A stretch of DNA of 64,000 bases from Dysgonomonas sp. UBA5412 (GCA_002409595.1 DHNQ01000008.1:7600-71599); one strand, 5' to 3'; counted from the first letter of the stretch, positions 43,867 to 54,098 are shown. Translations and numbers: made by a program. The notes: generated by a model from the letters alone, not told the origin.

Positions 43867-45986
43867 TTTTTCATAGACAACTGCACTCTTTTTCGAGACA
43901 CATCGACAGATAGAACCTTCACTTCTACATGTTGATGTAATGATACTATTTCCGTAGGGTCGGATATAAACCTGTCGGCTAACTCAGAAACATGTACAAG
44001 TCCATTTTCTTTAATACCTACGTCTACAAAACAGCCAAAATTGGTGATATTAGTCACGATTCCGGGTAGAACCATCCCTTCTCGCAAGTCGTCAATAGTA
44101 CGGATATTGGGATCAAACTCAAACATTTTAATACCTTTGCGAGGATCGCGCCCCGGTTTGTCCAATTCTTCTATTATATCATTCAATGTAGGTAGTCCTA
44201 CTGTATCTGTTATATATTTTTTCAGATCGAGAGATTTTTTCAACTCTTTATTTCGAATAAGTTCTTGTACCGAACAATTCAAGTCTTTAGCCATTCTTTC
44301 CACTATATGATAGCTTTCAGGATGTACTGCCGAATTATCCAAAGGATTGTCTGAGCCATCAATACGAAGAAATCCTGCACATTGTTCAAATGCTTTATCA
44401 CCCATACGGGCTACTTTCATCAGTTCTTTCCGAGACGTGAAGGCTCCGTGCTCTGCGCGATAATTGACAATATTTTGAGCCAAAGTAGGTCCTAATCCCG
44501 ACACATAGGTGAGAAGATGCTTACTTGCCGTATTCACATTTACTCCTACTAGATTGACACAACTTTCAACGGTCAAATCGAGAGAACTCTTTAATTTGCT
44601 CTGATCAACATCGTGCTGATACTGCCCTACTCCAATCGACTTCGGATCTATCTTTACCAATTCGGCTAAAGGATCCATCAGACGACGACCGATAGAAACA
44701 GCACCTCTGACTGTAACGTCATAGTTAGGAAATTCTTCGCGGGCAATTTTAGACGCTGAGTATATAGAAGCTCCATTTTCGCTCACAACAAATACTTTTA
44801 CCTCTTTTTCGTATCTTAGGTTTGTTATAAAGCGTTCTGTCTCTCTGCTTGCCGTTCCGTTTCCGATTGCAATAGCATCAATATTATAAGTAGATACAAG
44901 TTTAACGACCTTATTTCCTGCCTTCGACGTTTCGTTTTGCGGTGGATGCGGATAAATAGTCTCGTTATGCAGTAAATTGCCTTCGGCATCTAAACACACA
45001 AGTTTACATCCGGTACGGTAACCGGGATCTATTCCCAACACTCTTTTCTGTCCCAATGGTGGAGCTAACAATAGTTGTCGCAAATTTTCTATAAAAACCC
45101 GAATAGCTTCTTCATCTGCTTTTTGTTTGGATAGCGCAGCAAACTCTGTTTCTATTGATGGTTTCAACAGTCGTTTGTACGAATCTTCTATCGCATCAGC
45201 AACGCAATTAGTTGCTTCATTATCGTTGTCACCTTTAATAAAACGTTTATCTAAACGCTCCAATGCAGCATCTTCGTCAGGCGATATGCTCACACGCAAT
45301 ATTCCTTCCGACTCTCCTCTTCGGATAGCCAATATGCGATGAGAAGAAGCTTTGGCTAGTTTTTCGGAAAAATCGAAATAATCGCGATACTTATCACCTT
45401 CCTCTTCTTTTCCTTTTACAACTTTTGCCGTAATTACAGCTTCGCGCTCAAAGAGGTTGCGGATAGAATTACGGGCATATTCATCTTCGTTTATCCATTC
45501 GGCAATAATATCACAAGCCCCCGAAATAGCATCTCTTACATTCTTGACGTCTCCTTTGACAAAAGGTTCGGCCTTGGATTCTACATTTATTGGCTGCTGA
45601 GCCATGATCACCTTTGCTAATGGTTCCAAACCTTTCTTTCGTGCTATTTCAGCTCGTGTTTGGCGTTTCGGTTTATAAGGTAAATATATATCTTCCAATT
45701 CGGAACTAACCCAACAATTTTCAATACGGGTCTTTAGTTCGGGTGTAAGTTTTTCTTGTTCTTCTATCGACTTTAGAATGGTCTCTTTACGTTTGACCAA
45801 TTCATTCAGCTTATCATTCTGTTCTTTGATTGAAGCAATCTGTACTTCGTCCAATCCTCCGGTCACTTCTTTACGATAGCGACTAATAAAAGGGATGGTA
45901 GCGCCCGAATCAAGCAATTGTATTGTTTTTTCTATCTGTGAAGCTTTTATATTTAAAGCCGAGGATATTAAAGATATTATAGTCAT
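43863..45986 (-). CDS. tex: Tex-like transcriptional accessory / S1 RNA-binding protein
   Basis: Cytoplasmic nucleic-acid-binding protein implicated in transcription. The 707 residues hold the N-terminal Tex helical region with the motif GATIPFISRYRKEVTGGL (28-45), the YqgF/RNase-H-like domain (RVLGIDPGYRTGCKLV, about 320), helix-hairpin-helix repeats (LASYVSGLGPTLAQNIV region, here LLTYVSGLGPTLAQ) and a C-terminal S1 domain (GMVLPGIVTNITNFGCFVDV). It lies 25 nt after the pseudouridine synthase gene. Confidence 0.95.
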   Translation of the reverse strand: MTIISLISSALNIKASQIEKTIQLLDSGATIPFISRYRKEVTGGLDEVQIASIKEQNDKLNELVKRKETILKSIEEQEKLTPELKTRIENCWVSSELEDIYLPYKPKRQTRAEIARKKGLEPLAKVIMAQQPINVESKAEPFVKGDVKNVRDAISGACDIIAEWINEDEYARNSIRNLFEREAVITAKVVKGKEEEGDKYRDYFDFSEKLAKASSHRILAIRRGESEGILRVSISPDEDAALERLDKRFIKGDNDNEATNCVADAIEDSYKRLLKPSIETEFAALSKQKADEEAIRVFIENLRQLLLAPPLGQKRVLGIDPGYRTGCKLVCLDAEGNLLHNETIYPHPPQNETSKAGNKVVKLVSTYNIDAIAIGNGTASRETERFITNLRYEKEVKVFVVSENGASIYSASKIAREEFPNYDVTVRGAVSIGRRLMDPLAELVKIDPKSIGVGQYQHDVDQSKLKSSLDLTVESCVNLVGVNVNTASKHLLTYVSGLGPTLAQNIVNYRAEHGAFTSRKELMKVARMGDKAFEQCAGFLRIDGSDNPLDNSAVHPESYHIVERMAKDLNCSVQELIRNKELKKSLDLKKYITDTVGLPTLNDIIEELDKPGRDPRKGIKMFEFDPNIRTIDDLREGMVLPGIVTNITNFGCFVDVGIKENGLVHVSELADRFISDPTEIVSLHQHVEVKVLSVDVSRKRVQLSMKK

Positions 45987-46011
45987 ATAAAATGAGTAGC
46001 ATTAAGTGTAA

Positions 46012-46692
46012 TTATTCATTTGTTGCTTTTTCCAAAACTGACCAAAGGTTATCTTTTGGTGTAGGGGCAACAACTTCGATCTTCTCTTTAGATACGGGAT
46101 GAATGAATGATATTTTACGGGCATGCAGACTTATCCCTCCATCAGGATTGGATCTATCCGCTCCATATTTAAGATCTCCTTTTATCGGACAGCCTATTTT
46201 AGCCAGTTGACAACGTATTTGGTGATGACGCCCCGTCTCCAAATCGACCTCAAGGAGGTTATATTTATCCGAATGGGCAATTAGTTTGTAATGAAGGATA
46301 GCCAATTTCGAATTTGGTTTTTCTATATCATAGGCATAAGACTTATTTTGCTTTTCGTTTCTTACCAAATAATGTTTCAGTGTTCCTTCGGTTTGCTTTG
46401 GCAAGTTTTTAACGACAGCCCAATATGTTTTGCTTATTTCTTTATTTTTAAACATTTCATTCAATCGGGGCAACGCTTTACTTGTCTTTGCAAAAACAAC
46501 AATGCCACTAGTCGGACGATCGAGACGATGTGTAACTCCACAAAATACATTTCCGGGTTTATTGTATTTCTCTTTCAGATATTCTTTTACTATTTCCGAA
46601 AGAGGTTTATCTCCTGTCTTGTCACCTTGCACTATTTCAGACACTGTCTTATTTACAATAATGATATGGTTATCTTCGTATAATACGGTCAT
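46012..46692 (-). CDS. RluA-family RNA pseudouridine synthase
   Basis: Isomerises uridines in rRNA or tRNA. The 226 residues lack an S4 domain and have VLYEDNHIIIVNK (4-15) and the catalytic-Asp motif VTHRLDRPTSGIVVFAKT (about 53-70). RHHQIRCQLAKIGCPIKGD appears in the C-terminal half. The exact target is not deducible (RluA/RluC/TruC-like group). An exact -7 element lies at 46722-46729 and tex follows by 25 nt. Confidence 0.94.
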   Translation of the reverse strand: MTVLYEDNHIIIVNKTVSEIVQGDKTGDKPLSEIVKEYLKEKYNKPGNVFCGVTHRLDRPTSGIVVFAKTSKALPRLNEMFKNKEISKTYWAVVKNLPKQTEGTLKHYLVRNEKQNKSYAYDIEKPNSKLAILHYKLIAHSDKYNLLEVDLETGRHHQIRCQLAKIGCPIKGDLKYGADRSNPDGGISLHARKISFIHPVSKEKIEVVAPTPKDNLWSVLEKATNE

Positions 46693-46721
46693 TGTTCTTA
46701 TTTTCTGATATAAAAAGGTTA

Positions 46722-46729
46722 CAAAGGTA
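46722..46729 (-). promoter_or_regulatory. -7 promoter element of the pseudouridine synthase-tex operon
   Basis: TACCTTTG on the minus strand is an exact match. It lies within a GTTAC-4-GTAAC inverted repeat (46719-46732). Confidence 0.55.
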
Positions 46730-46846
46730 ACAACTTTTTGATTATTTCGGCGTGTTACTTTTTTGCTTTATATATTATAATCTTGCATTGTATAAATATA
46801 GATAATCTCAGACAAAGAACTCAAAAACTTAGATGATGAGGATAAT

Positions 46847-46882
46847 AAAAAAGCTCTTTGATTTGTAATCAAAGAGCTTTCA
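46847..46882. terminator. Terminator after the CoA-transferase gene
   Basis: AAAGCTCTTTGATT / AATCAAAGAGCTTT is a 14-bp stem with a TGT loop. On the minus strand it is followed by a T run. Confidence 0.9.
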
Positions 46883-46906
46883 GTTATATAATGTCTAAAT
46901 TAAGAG

Positions 46907-48403
46907 TTAAGCTTTTTTTGCTTTACGCCATTTTACATTTTTCATGTCTCCTGTTTCGATAAATGCTTCATGAAAAGCAAAAGCATCGTACAAGTCTACC
47001 GGAGTTTGTCCTTGCTCTCCACGTTCCAGATATTCTCTGAGTAATGGACGATAATCAGGATGCACACAGTTTTCGATAATCAATTCGGCACGTTCTCTAG
47101 GTGATTTACCACGTAGATCGGCAATACCATATTCTGAAATAATCACTTTTACTGAGTGTTCGCTATGATCCATATGTGAAACCATTGGTACAAAAGCACT
47201 GATATTTCCACCTTTAGCAACAGAAGGCGTTACAAATATAGAAACATAAGCACCTCTTGTAAAGTCTCCTGAACCACCGATACCGTTCATCATTTTAGTA
47301 CCGGTTACGTGTGTCGAGTTAACGTTACCAAATATATCTGCTTCCAAAGCTGTATTGATAGCAATAACGCCTAAACGACGAACGATTTCCGGATTGTTTG
47401 AATATTCTGATGGACGAAGAACGATTCTTTCTTTGAAGAAATCCAGGTTTTTATATATTTTTTCTATGCAAGTATTACTTACTGTCAAAGAACAACCGCT
47501 GGCAAACTTAACACGTCCGCTTTCCATTAGTTCTATAACCGCATCTTGAATAACTTCTGTGTATACTTCAAAATCAGGAATATCTTTACTGTCTCCCATT
47601 GAAGCAAGTACAGCATTCGCAATATTACCTACTCCCGATTGTACAGGAAGAAATGATTTTGGCATACGACCTTCAGCCATTTCTTTCACGAAGAAGTGTG
47701 CTACATTATCTCCAATTTTAGCAGTTATTTCGTCTACCGGAGCAAAGTGACCTCCTTCATTCGGAGTATTGCTTTCTACTACTATGATTTTAGCAGGATC
47801 TACTTGTATATAATCTTTTCCGATTCTGTCTCTTACTGATTTGATACCGATTTCATCACGATGAGGAGGGTCTTGCAATTCTGCAATATCATGCATTCCT
47901 CTCATTCCTTTAGGATTCCAACGGTTAAACTCAACGATTACAATATCAGCCAAACGTGCGATTGTTGGAGAAATACCAACTCCGCATGTTGGAACTATTT
48001 GTCCATCTTCGGTTACATCGCAAGCTTCGATTATAGCAACGTTTACAGGTCCTAGAAATCCATAACGGATATCTTGAGCCATAGTCGAAAGATGCAAGTC
48101 AAAATACTTCACCTCGCCACTATTGATAGCATTTCGCAAATCTTTGTTAGTTTGGTAAGGTGTGCGAAATTTAATCGCATGCGCTCTTGCAAGTTCTCCG
48201 TCGATAGAATCACCGGTAGATGCACCTGTAAATATCCCTACTTTGAAAGGATTGCCTTTAGCATGTTCTGCTTCTGCTCGTTTAGCTAAAGCTACGGGCA
48301 CTACTTTGGGACATCCGGCATGCGTGAAACCGCTAAATCCCACATTGTCATCATTGTTGATAAGTGCGGCTGCCTCTTCAGCAGTCATAAATTTTAAAGC
48401 CAT
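46907..48403 (-). CDS. Succinyl-CoA:acetate CoA-transferase family (acetyl-CoA hydrolase/transferase)
   Basis: Moves CoA between acetate/propionate and succinate, a step of succinate-propionate fermentation or the acetate-linked TCA variant. The 498 residues begin MALKFMTAEEAAALINNDD and contain GFSGFTHAGCPKVVP, TGASTGDSIDGELARA, the Glu-containing YTEVIQDAVIELM that matches the catalytic-Glu region, and MMNGIGGSGDFTRGA. Length is that of the family. Monocistronic, with an exact -7 element at 48468-48475. Confidence 0.93.
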   Translation of the reverse strand: MALKFMTAEEAAALINNDDNVGFSGFTHAGCPKVVPVALAKRAEAEHAKGNPFKVGIFTGASTGDSIDGELARAHAIKFRTPYQTNKDLRNAINSGEVKYFDLHLSTMAQDIRYGFLGPVNVAIIEACDVTEDGQIVPTCGVGISPTIARLADIVIVEFNRWNPKGMRGMHDIAELQDPPHRDEIGIKSVRDRIGKDYIQVDPAKIIVVESNTPNEGGHFAPVDEITAKIGDNVAHFFVKEMAEGRMPKSFLPVQSGVGNIANAVLASMGDSKDIPDFEVYTEVIQDAVIELMESGRVKFASGCSLTVSNTCIEKIYKNLDFFKERIVLRPSEYSNNPEIVRRLGVIAINTALEADIFGNVNSTHVTGTKMMNGIGGSGDFTRGAYVSIFVTPSVAKGGNISAFVPMVSHMDHSEHSVKVIISEYGIADLRGKSPRERAELIIENCVHPDYRPLLREYLERGEQGQTPVDLYDAFAFHEAFIETGDMKNVKWRKAKKA

Positions 48404-48467
48404 GTTTCTTAAAAAATATGATTTATATAAGTATTAAGTTATTTGCATACTTCTTGCTTTCGCGCTG

Positions 48468-48475
48468 CAAAAGTA
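48468..48475 (-). promoter_or_regulatory. -7 promoter element of the CoA-transferase gene
   Basis: TACTTTTG on the minus strand is an exact match. Leader of about 60 nt. Confidence 0.5.
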
Positions 48476-48626
48476 CAAAATAATTAAGTGATCTACTATT
48501 TTAAATCATTAATTTTTTGCAGGCTTAATATCCATCTTATCAGAACTTTGATTTATTTCTCCATTTTCCAAGCGACAAGATATAGATATAGGGATCAACA
48601 CGAATTATGCGTTTCTGTAGAATGCA

Positions 48627-49211
48627 TCAATCGGATACCCCCAGAAATTCGCATAAAGATTTTACGGCTAAGGCACGATGGCTTATCGTATTTTTTAAAT
48701 CTACTCCCAATTCAGCAAAAGTCTGTTGGTAACCATCGGGAACGAATACAGGATCATATCCAAATCCAGAGCCTCCTTTTTCTTCGTCTATGATATTTCC
48801 ATCAATGCGACCTTCGAATAAATATTCTTTACCATCTAAAGAAAGTGCTATAACGGTGCGAAAACAAGCCTTTCTATCGGTTATACTCTTTAATTCTGAC
48901 AGAAGCTTCTTCATATTAGCTTTAGCATCATGCCCATCTCCTGCATAACGCGCAGAATATACTCCGGGAGCTCCATTCAAAGCATTTACTTCGAGTCCGG
49001 TATCATCACCAAAGCAATCATATCCATATTTATTTTTTACATAACGTGCTTTTATCAAGGCGTTTTCTTCGAGGGTTTCGCCGGGTTCGGCAATATCATC
49101 GTGACAGTTGATATCTACAAGACTTAGTATATCAAAGCTATTTCCGACTACTTGGCGTACTTCATCCAATTTGTGAGAATTATTTGTCGCAAAGACTAAC
49201 TTTCTTTTCAT
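48627..49211 (-). CDS. rdgB: Non-canonical purine NTP pyrophosphatase (RdgB/HAM1)
   Basis: Removes dITP/ITP/XTP from the nucleotide pool. The 194 residues show FATNNSHKLDEV (7-18), ETLEENALIKAR, DDTGLEVNALNGAPGVYSARYAG, the SGFGYDPVFVPDG loop and FAELGVDLKNTISHRALA. The start overlaps the aminotransferase stop by four bases (ATGA), so the two are coupled. Downstream to 48404 there is no further gene. Confidence 0.97.
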   Translation of the reverse strand: MKRKLVFATNNSHKLDEVRQVVGNSFDILSLVDINCHDDIAEPGETLEENALIKARYVKNKYGYDCFGDDTGLEVNALNGAPGVYSARYAGDGHDAKANMKKLLSELKSITDRKACFRTVIALSLDGKEYLFEGRIDGNIIDEEKGGSGFGYDPVFVPDGYQQTFAELGVDLKNTISHRALAVKSLCEFLGVSD

Positions 49212-50407
49212 TTTTTCAAAGAATTATATGTTTCCAACGCTTTTTCTAAAACATCCAAGGCATTGCCCAAATCTTCTTTGTTTAGAATGTAGGCGATACG
49301 AACTTCATCTTTACCCAGCCCCGGTGTATTGTAGAAGCCAGAAGCAGGAGCCATAAATATTGTTTGTCCTTCATACTCAAAATCAGATAAACACCATTCA
49401 CAGAAAGCATCGGCATCATCTACCGGCAAACGGGCAACGGTATAAAAAGCTCCCATAGGAATAGGTGAATATACTCCCGGAATACGATTCAGACGATCTA
49501 TTAAATATTTACGCCTTTCTACATATTCGTCATAAACATCTTGCGAATACTCTTGGCTGGCATCGAGAGATGCTTCTGCTACAATTTGACCGATGAGGGG
49601 TGGGCTCAATCGCGCCTGACAAAATTTCATCACAGCTTTGCGCAATTCCTTATTTTTAGTAATCAAAGCACCTATGCGGATACCACATTCACTATAACGT
49701 TTAGAAACAGAATCAATAAGAACGACATTATCTTCAATACCTACTAAATGGCAGGCTGAAATATAAGGAGATCCGGTATAGATAAATTCTCGATATACTT
49801 CGTCTGAGAATAGATAAAGATCATATTTCTGCACCAAATGTTTTATCTGATTCATTTCGGCACGAGAATATAGATAACCTGTCGGATTATTAGGGTTGCA
49901 GATCATAATCCCCTTTGTTCGCTCATTGATCAGTTCTTCAAATTTCTCAATAGGAGGCAGGGCAAATCCTTCTTCGATAGTCGAAGGTACGGGACGAATT
50001 ACTGCTCCGGCAGAGATAGCAAAGGCCATGTAGTTGGCGTATGCTGGTTCGGGGACTATTATTTCATCTCCCGGATTGAGGCAAGCTAAGAACGCGAACA
50101 ATACGGCTTCTGACCCTCCTGTGGTAATAATAATATCATCTGCCGAAAGATTGATTTTATATTTTGCATAGTATCCGACTAGTTTCTCGCGATAAGAGCG
50201 ATATCCGTCACTAGGGCTATATTCTAATATATCTCTGTCAATATTACGGATGGCATCTAACCCTTCCTTTGGTGTTGGCAAGTCAGGTTGTCCGATATTT
50301 AAATGATACACTTTCAAGCCTCTGGCTTTTGCCGAGTCTGACAATGGAGCCAGCTTTCTGATAGGAGAGCTAGGCATCTCTACTCCACGCTGCGATATAT
50401 GTGGCAT
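49208..50407 (-). CDS. PLP-dependent class I/II aminotransferase (aspartate aminotransferase type)
   Basis: Transfers an amino group, probably Asp/Glu or aromatic/alanine type, in the cytoplasm. From the ATG at 50407 (MPHISQRGVEMPSSPIRKL) the 399 residues match the fold-type I family. NPNNPTGYLYS is at about 170, SDEVYREFIY about 200, and the Schiff-base Lys is in SVSKRYSECGIRIG (about 240). The longer frame at 50455 crosses the -7 element at 50453-50460. Substrate not assigned. Confidence 0.93.
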   Translation of the reverse strand: MPHISQRGVEMPSSPIRKLAPLSDSAKARGLKVYHLNIGQPDLPTPKEGLDAIRNIDRDILEYSPSDGYRSYREKLVGYYAKYKINLSADDIIITTGGSEAVLFAFLACLNPGDEIIVPEPAYANYMAFAISAGAVIRPVPSTIEEGFALPPIEKFEELINERTKGIMICNPNNPTGYLYSRAEMNQIKHLVQKYDLYLFSDEVYREFIYTGSPYISACHLVGIEDNVVLIDSVSKRYSECGIRIGALITKNKELRKAVMKFCQARLSPPLIGQIVAEASLDASQEYSQDVYDEYVERRKYLIDRLNRIPGVYSPIPMGAFYTVARLPVDDADAFCEWCLSDFEYEGQTIFMAPASGFYNTPGLGKDEVRIAYILNKEDLGNALDVLEKALETYNSLKK

Positions 50408-50452
50408 AATACTATAACTATTAATATGTATATTAATTTGTTCAATAAGGAG

Positions 50453-50460
50453 CAAATATA
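50453..50460 (-). promoter_or_regulatory. -7 promoter element of the aminotransferase-rdgB operon
   Basis: TATATTTG on the minus strand is an exact match. It places initiation upstream of the ATG at 50407. Confidence 0.5.
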
Positions 50461-50575
50461 CAAATTATAGTTATTTGTTTTAACGGATATGTTACAAATC
50501 AGGCAATCTTCTGATTATAAAATCAGAAACGAGACAAAATATCAAAAAAGAGCCTGCGAATTGATAACTTATTTT

Positions 50576-50583
50576 TACCTTTG
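50576..50583 (+). promoter_or_regulatory. -7 promoter element of the btuB riboswitch transcript
   Basis: TACCTTTG is an exact match. It places initiation at about 50587, the first base of the aptamer stem. Confidence 0.65.
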
Positions 50584-50586
50584 CAC

Positions 50587-50744
50587 AAGCTTTGTTTCGT
50601 TTACGAATGAAAAGGGAATCAGGTGAAAGTCCTGAACAGACCCGCTGCTGTAAGCTCCAGAAAAAGTTTTTGCGTACTGAATGTCACTGTTAATAAATGG
50701 GAAGACAATGCAAGGAAGGGGGTGAGTCAGAAGACCTGCAAAGT
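50587..50744 (+). ncRNA. Cobalamin riboswitch upstream of btuB
   Basis: The aptamer blocks appear in order: AAAAGGGAATCAGGTGAAAG, CCGCTGCTGTAAGC, TGTCACTGT, TGGGAAGAC and GAGTCAGAAGACCTGC. CTTTG (50590-50594) pairs with CAAAG (50739-50743) as stem P1. The expression platform up to 50864 contains CTTTCGA (50758-50764) complementary to TCGAAAG (50823-50829). It controls the btuB-btuG-btuF-like operon. Confidence 0.95.
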
Positions 50745-50864
50745 AATTTTCCGATAGCTTTCGAGGAATAAGGCTTAAGAAACAGGTGCAGAGAAACTAC
50801 AAATTTCTTTCCTTTGTTCTTATCGAAAGTAGTTTATTGATCATAAGATTGCTTTTGTAAAAGA

Positions 50865-52880
50865 ATGAAAATCTCAACTTTATTTTCCTCACTTCTCCTC
50901 TCATTCGTTTGTATTCCGATATATATACAAGCTCAGAACAATGATTCTATAAAGACTCAAAACTTATCTGAAGTTGAAGTCTCTGCTTTAGCTAAACCAT
51001 CCGTATCCAAGTCAACAACTCCCCTGCAAGTAATGACATCTGATGTTATAGAACAGCAAGGATTGCAATCTGTATCAGATGTCGTACGGCGGTTTAATGG
51101 GGTTGTTTTAAAAGACTATGGAGGAATAGGCGGATTGAAAACGGTTGCCGTACGTGGCATGGGGGCAGAACATACTGCCATAAGTTACGATGGAATAATG
51201 GTAAACAACGTGCAATCCGGTCAAGTAGATATTGGACGTTTTGCTCTGGATAATATATCTATGATCTCCCTTAGTATTGGACAAGATGACAATATATTTC
51301 AAACGGCTAAATCCTTTGCTTCTGTCGGAGTATTAAACTTACAGACAATGCCGCCAAACCTTACGAATAAGAATTATGAAGGTAATATTCTACTAAAAAC
51401 CGGATCGTTCGGACAATTTAACCCCATCCTCAATTATGCGCATAAAGTAAATAAAAAATCTATAATATCACTAAATACTAGTTGGCAAAGAGCTGATGGA
51501 CAATATCCGTTTGAAATGATGAATGGGAAAACTCTTTTTAAGAGCAAACGAAGCAATAGCGATATAGATATATATCGGATAGAAACCAACCTTTACAACA
51601 ATTTAGGCAAGGCAGGCAACCTTGACATAAAACTCTATTATTTCGATTCTGAAAGAGGATTGCCCGGAGCAGTTGATTTTCAGAACAATTATAGAGTTGA
51701 ACGATTATGGGATAAGAATTTTTTTGCCCAAGTAGCATATAAAAAATCCATCAACAACCTCTTCGAATTTAAATCTCAGGCAAAGTATGATTATAATTAT
51801 ACTCGTTATAGGGATATATACGATGCATATGAGGGAGGGAAAAGGATTGACAAATATAAACAACAAGAAATATATTGGTCAAATGCTGCCCTTTATAAAC
51901 TGAATAAAAAATTATCTTTTTCTTTAGCTGAAGACCTATTTTATAATAAATTGAACGATGAAACGACCAAATTTGGAGGAAACAGAGCCAAACCTGAAAG
52001 ATATAATTCTCTTACAGCTCTAGCTGCACAGTATAAGATCTCATTTCTAACAATCAATTCAAGTTTGTTGGGAACATATATAACGGAAAAAATTAAGAAT
52101 GTAGATAAAAACACAACTTACAAAAAGCTTTCTCCATCAATAAGTATATCACTAGTACCGATCCCATCTTACAATCAATTGAGAATAAGATTGTCGTATA
52201 AAGATATATTCAGAATCCCGACTTTCACAGAGGCATTTTACACTCGCTCGCTCTCTACGATAAAGCCCGAGTCAGCCAAACAGTTTAATGGGGGAATAAC
52301 ATGGCTAAGTAGTTTGCCTTTGGATAAGCCCAGTTATATCAATATATCCATTGACGGATATTACAATAGAGTAAAGGATAAAATTGTGATACAACCATCA
52401 ACATTCTACGCTTATACTACAAATCTTGGAAAAGCCAAAATATCGGGAGTAGATATAAAACTCTCAGCAGGTATGGATATAACCGACAAGATAAACATTG
52501 ACATTTCGGGTTCATATAGTTATATGAAGGCTCTGGATGTAACAGATTCGAAAGAAGACAGCTATAAAAATCAGCTTATATACACACCAAAACATTCAGG
52601 AGCAGCATCTTTAGTTTTCAAGAATCCGTGGGTAAACTTTTCTTATTCACTCCTCATGACCGGAGAGCGCTATTTCTGGCATCAAAACATAGCCGCTTAT
52701 CGGATGAAAGGTTACTCTGAACACAGCATCAGTCTAAACAGACAAATTCCGTTGAGCAGCAAATATAATTTTATGTTGCAAGCCGGTATAACCAACATCT
52801 GGGACAAACAATATGAGGTAATGAAAGACTACCCTATGCCCGGACGTTCGTTTAATGTTTCTGCCAACTTTAAATTTTAA
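50865..52880 (+). CDS. btuB: TonB-dependent receptor, BtuB-like corrinoid transporter
   Basis: Outer-membrane barrel that takes up cobamides. The 671 residues have a signal peptide ending YIQAQ (about 23), a TonB-box-like LSEVEVSA (about 34-41), a plug domain with LQSVSDVVRRFNGVVLKDYG and LKTVAVRGMGAEHTAISYDG, then a barrel ending in Phe. The B12 riboswitch and the downstream BtuG- and BtuF-like genes are the main evidence for corrinoid specificity. It is first in the operon. Confidence 0.92.
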   Translation: MKISTLFSSLLLSFVCIPIYIQAQNNDSIKTQNLSEVEVSALAKPSVSKSTTPLQVMTSDVIEQQGLQSVSDVVRRFNGVVLKDYGGIGGLKTVAVRGMGAEHTAISYDGIMVNNVQSGQVDIGRFALDNISMISLSIGQDDNIFQTAKSFASVGVLNLQTMPPNLTNKNYEGNILLKTGSFGQFNPILNYAHKVNKKSIISLNTSWQRADGQYPFEMMNGKTLFKSKRSNSDIDIYRIETNLYNNLGKAGNLDIKLYYFDSERGLPGAVDFQNNYRVERLWDKNFFAQVAYKKSINNLFEFKSQAKYDYNYTRYRDIYDAYEGGKRIDKYKQQEIYWSNAALYKLNKKLSFSLAEDLFYNKLNDETTKFGGNRAKPERYNSLTALAAQYKISFLTINSSLLGTYITEKIKNVDKNTTYKKLSPSISISLVPIPSYNQLRIRLSYKDIFRIPTFTEAFYTRSLSTIKPESAKQFNGGITWLSSLPLDKPSYINISIDGYYNRVKDKIVIQPSTFYAYTTNLGKAKISGVDIKLSAGMDITDKINIDISGSYSYMKALDVTDSKEDSYKNQLIYTPKHSGAASLVFKNPWVNFSYSLLMTGERYFWHQNIAAYRMKGYSEHSISLNRQIPLSSKYNFMLQAGITNIWDKQYEVMKDYPMPGRSFNVSANFKF

Positions 52881-52955
52881 AAGGCGCAATTTAATTTTAA
52901 TATAATACAGATAAATATTCAGTTAATTACTAACCTAAAAAAATAAAAAACAGCA

Positions 52956-54089
52956 ATGAAAAAAAATTTATTGAAATGTGTATTTTTTACCATGTTGTCT
53001 CTCACTTTGTTCTCTTGTAGTGACGACGATAAAGATAATGTTATTCCGTTTGATTTCGACATCTCAAATACAGGCTTATATGTATTAAACTCCGGTAGCA
53101 AAGGAGCTAATATCTCTGCAACGCTTATTTATTTTGATGCAAACAAAAACAATTCTCAATCAGTAAAAGATGTTTTTAAAAACCAAAATGGAATTGAATT
53201 GGGATATGGAGGACAAGATATGGTTGTATATGGCTCCAAAATGTATATAACTGTAACTCAATCAAACTGTATCTATGTAACAGACAAAAAAGGAAAACTA
53301 CTCAAATACAGCGATGGTTCGGCAGCTGTAATCAAACCTTTGAATAGTAGCAACCAACCTCAACAGCCTCGCTCAGCAATAGCTCATAGCGGCAATGTGT
53401 ATGTAAGCACATACGATGGTGATATCTTACGCATAGATACAACTTCGATGATTATTGATAAACAAGTAGCAACTGGAGGAACATATCCGGAAGAGGTAAC
53501 CATAGTTAACAATAAACTATATACAGTAATATCCGATTATATGGGTAAGGGAACCGGAAAAAATGTATCTGTTATCAATTTGGCATCATTTACTAAAGAA
53601 TCGGACATACCCGTAGTTGTAAATCCTACAAAAATAGCAAGTGATAAAAATGGTAATATCTATGTAATATCCAGTGGAAATTATACAGATATTCCATCAG
53701 CTCTTCAAAAAATAGCAGCAGGCACTTCGACTTCAACAACATTAGGAACTGATGTAGCTACAAATATGGAAGTAGCGGGAGATAAGCTATTATTAATGAA
53801 AGAGGTATATGACTTCGAAACAAAAAAGAGTACCACAGCTTTATCTTATTATGACATAAAAACAAACAAAATTGTAGACAAATCATTTGTGGAAGAAGGC
53901 AAAGCCGATCTAAGTAATACCTATAATATAACAGTAGATCCTGCAACAAATAATATTTACCTTGCAACTTCCGACTATAAAAATGAAGGAAGCATGCACA
54001 TCTTTGACGGATACGGAAAATATATTCAATCATTCAAAACCGGAGGTATAAATCCGATGGGTGCATACTTCGTTACGGGAACAAAATAA
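52956..54089 (+). CDS. btuG: BtuG-like surface beta-propeller cobalamin-binding lipoprotein
   Basis: Surface lipoprotein that in Bacteroides captures B12 with very high affinity and hands it to BtuB. The 377 residues have a lipobox (TLFSCSDDD, Cys 21) and seven repeated propeller blades of YncE/DUF5074 type, for example GLYVLNSGSKGANISATL at the start, VYGSKMYITVTQSNCIYV and NITVDPATNNIYLATSDY later. The gene lies 75 nt after btuB and 9 nt before the btuF-like gene. Assignment rests on fold plus context. Confidence 0.88.
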   Translation: MKKNLLKCVFFTMLSLTLFSCSDDDKDNVIPFDFDISNTGLYVLNSGSKGANISATLIYFDANKNNSQSVKDVFKNQNGIELGYGGQDMVVYGSKMYITVTQSNCIYVTDKKGKLLKYSDGSAAVIKPLNSSNQPQQPRSAIAHSGNVYVSTYDGDILRIDTTSMIIDKQVATGGTYPEEVTIVNNKLYTVISDYMGKGTGKNVSVINLASFTKESDIPVVVNPTKIASDKNGNIYVISSGNYTDIPSALQKIAAGTSTSTTLGTDVATNMEVAGDKLLLMKEVYDFETKKSTTALSYYDIKTNKIVDKSFVEEGKADLSNTYNITVDPATNNIYLATSDYKNEGSMHIFDGYGKYIQSFKTGGINPMGAYFVTGTK

Positions 54090-54098
54090 TAACCTCAG

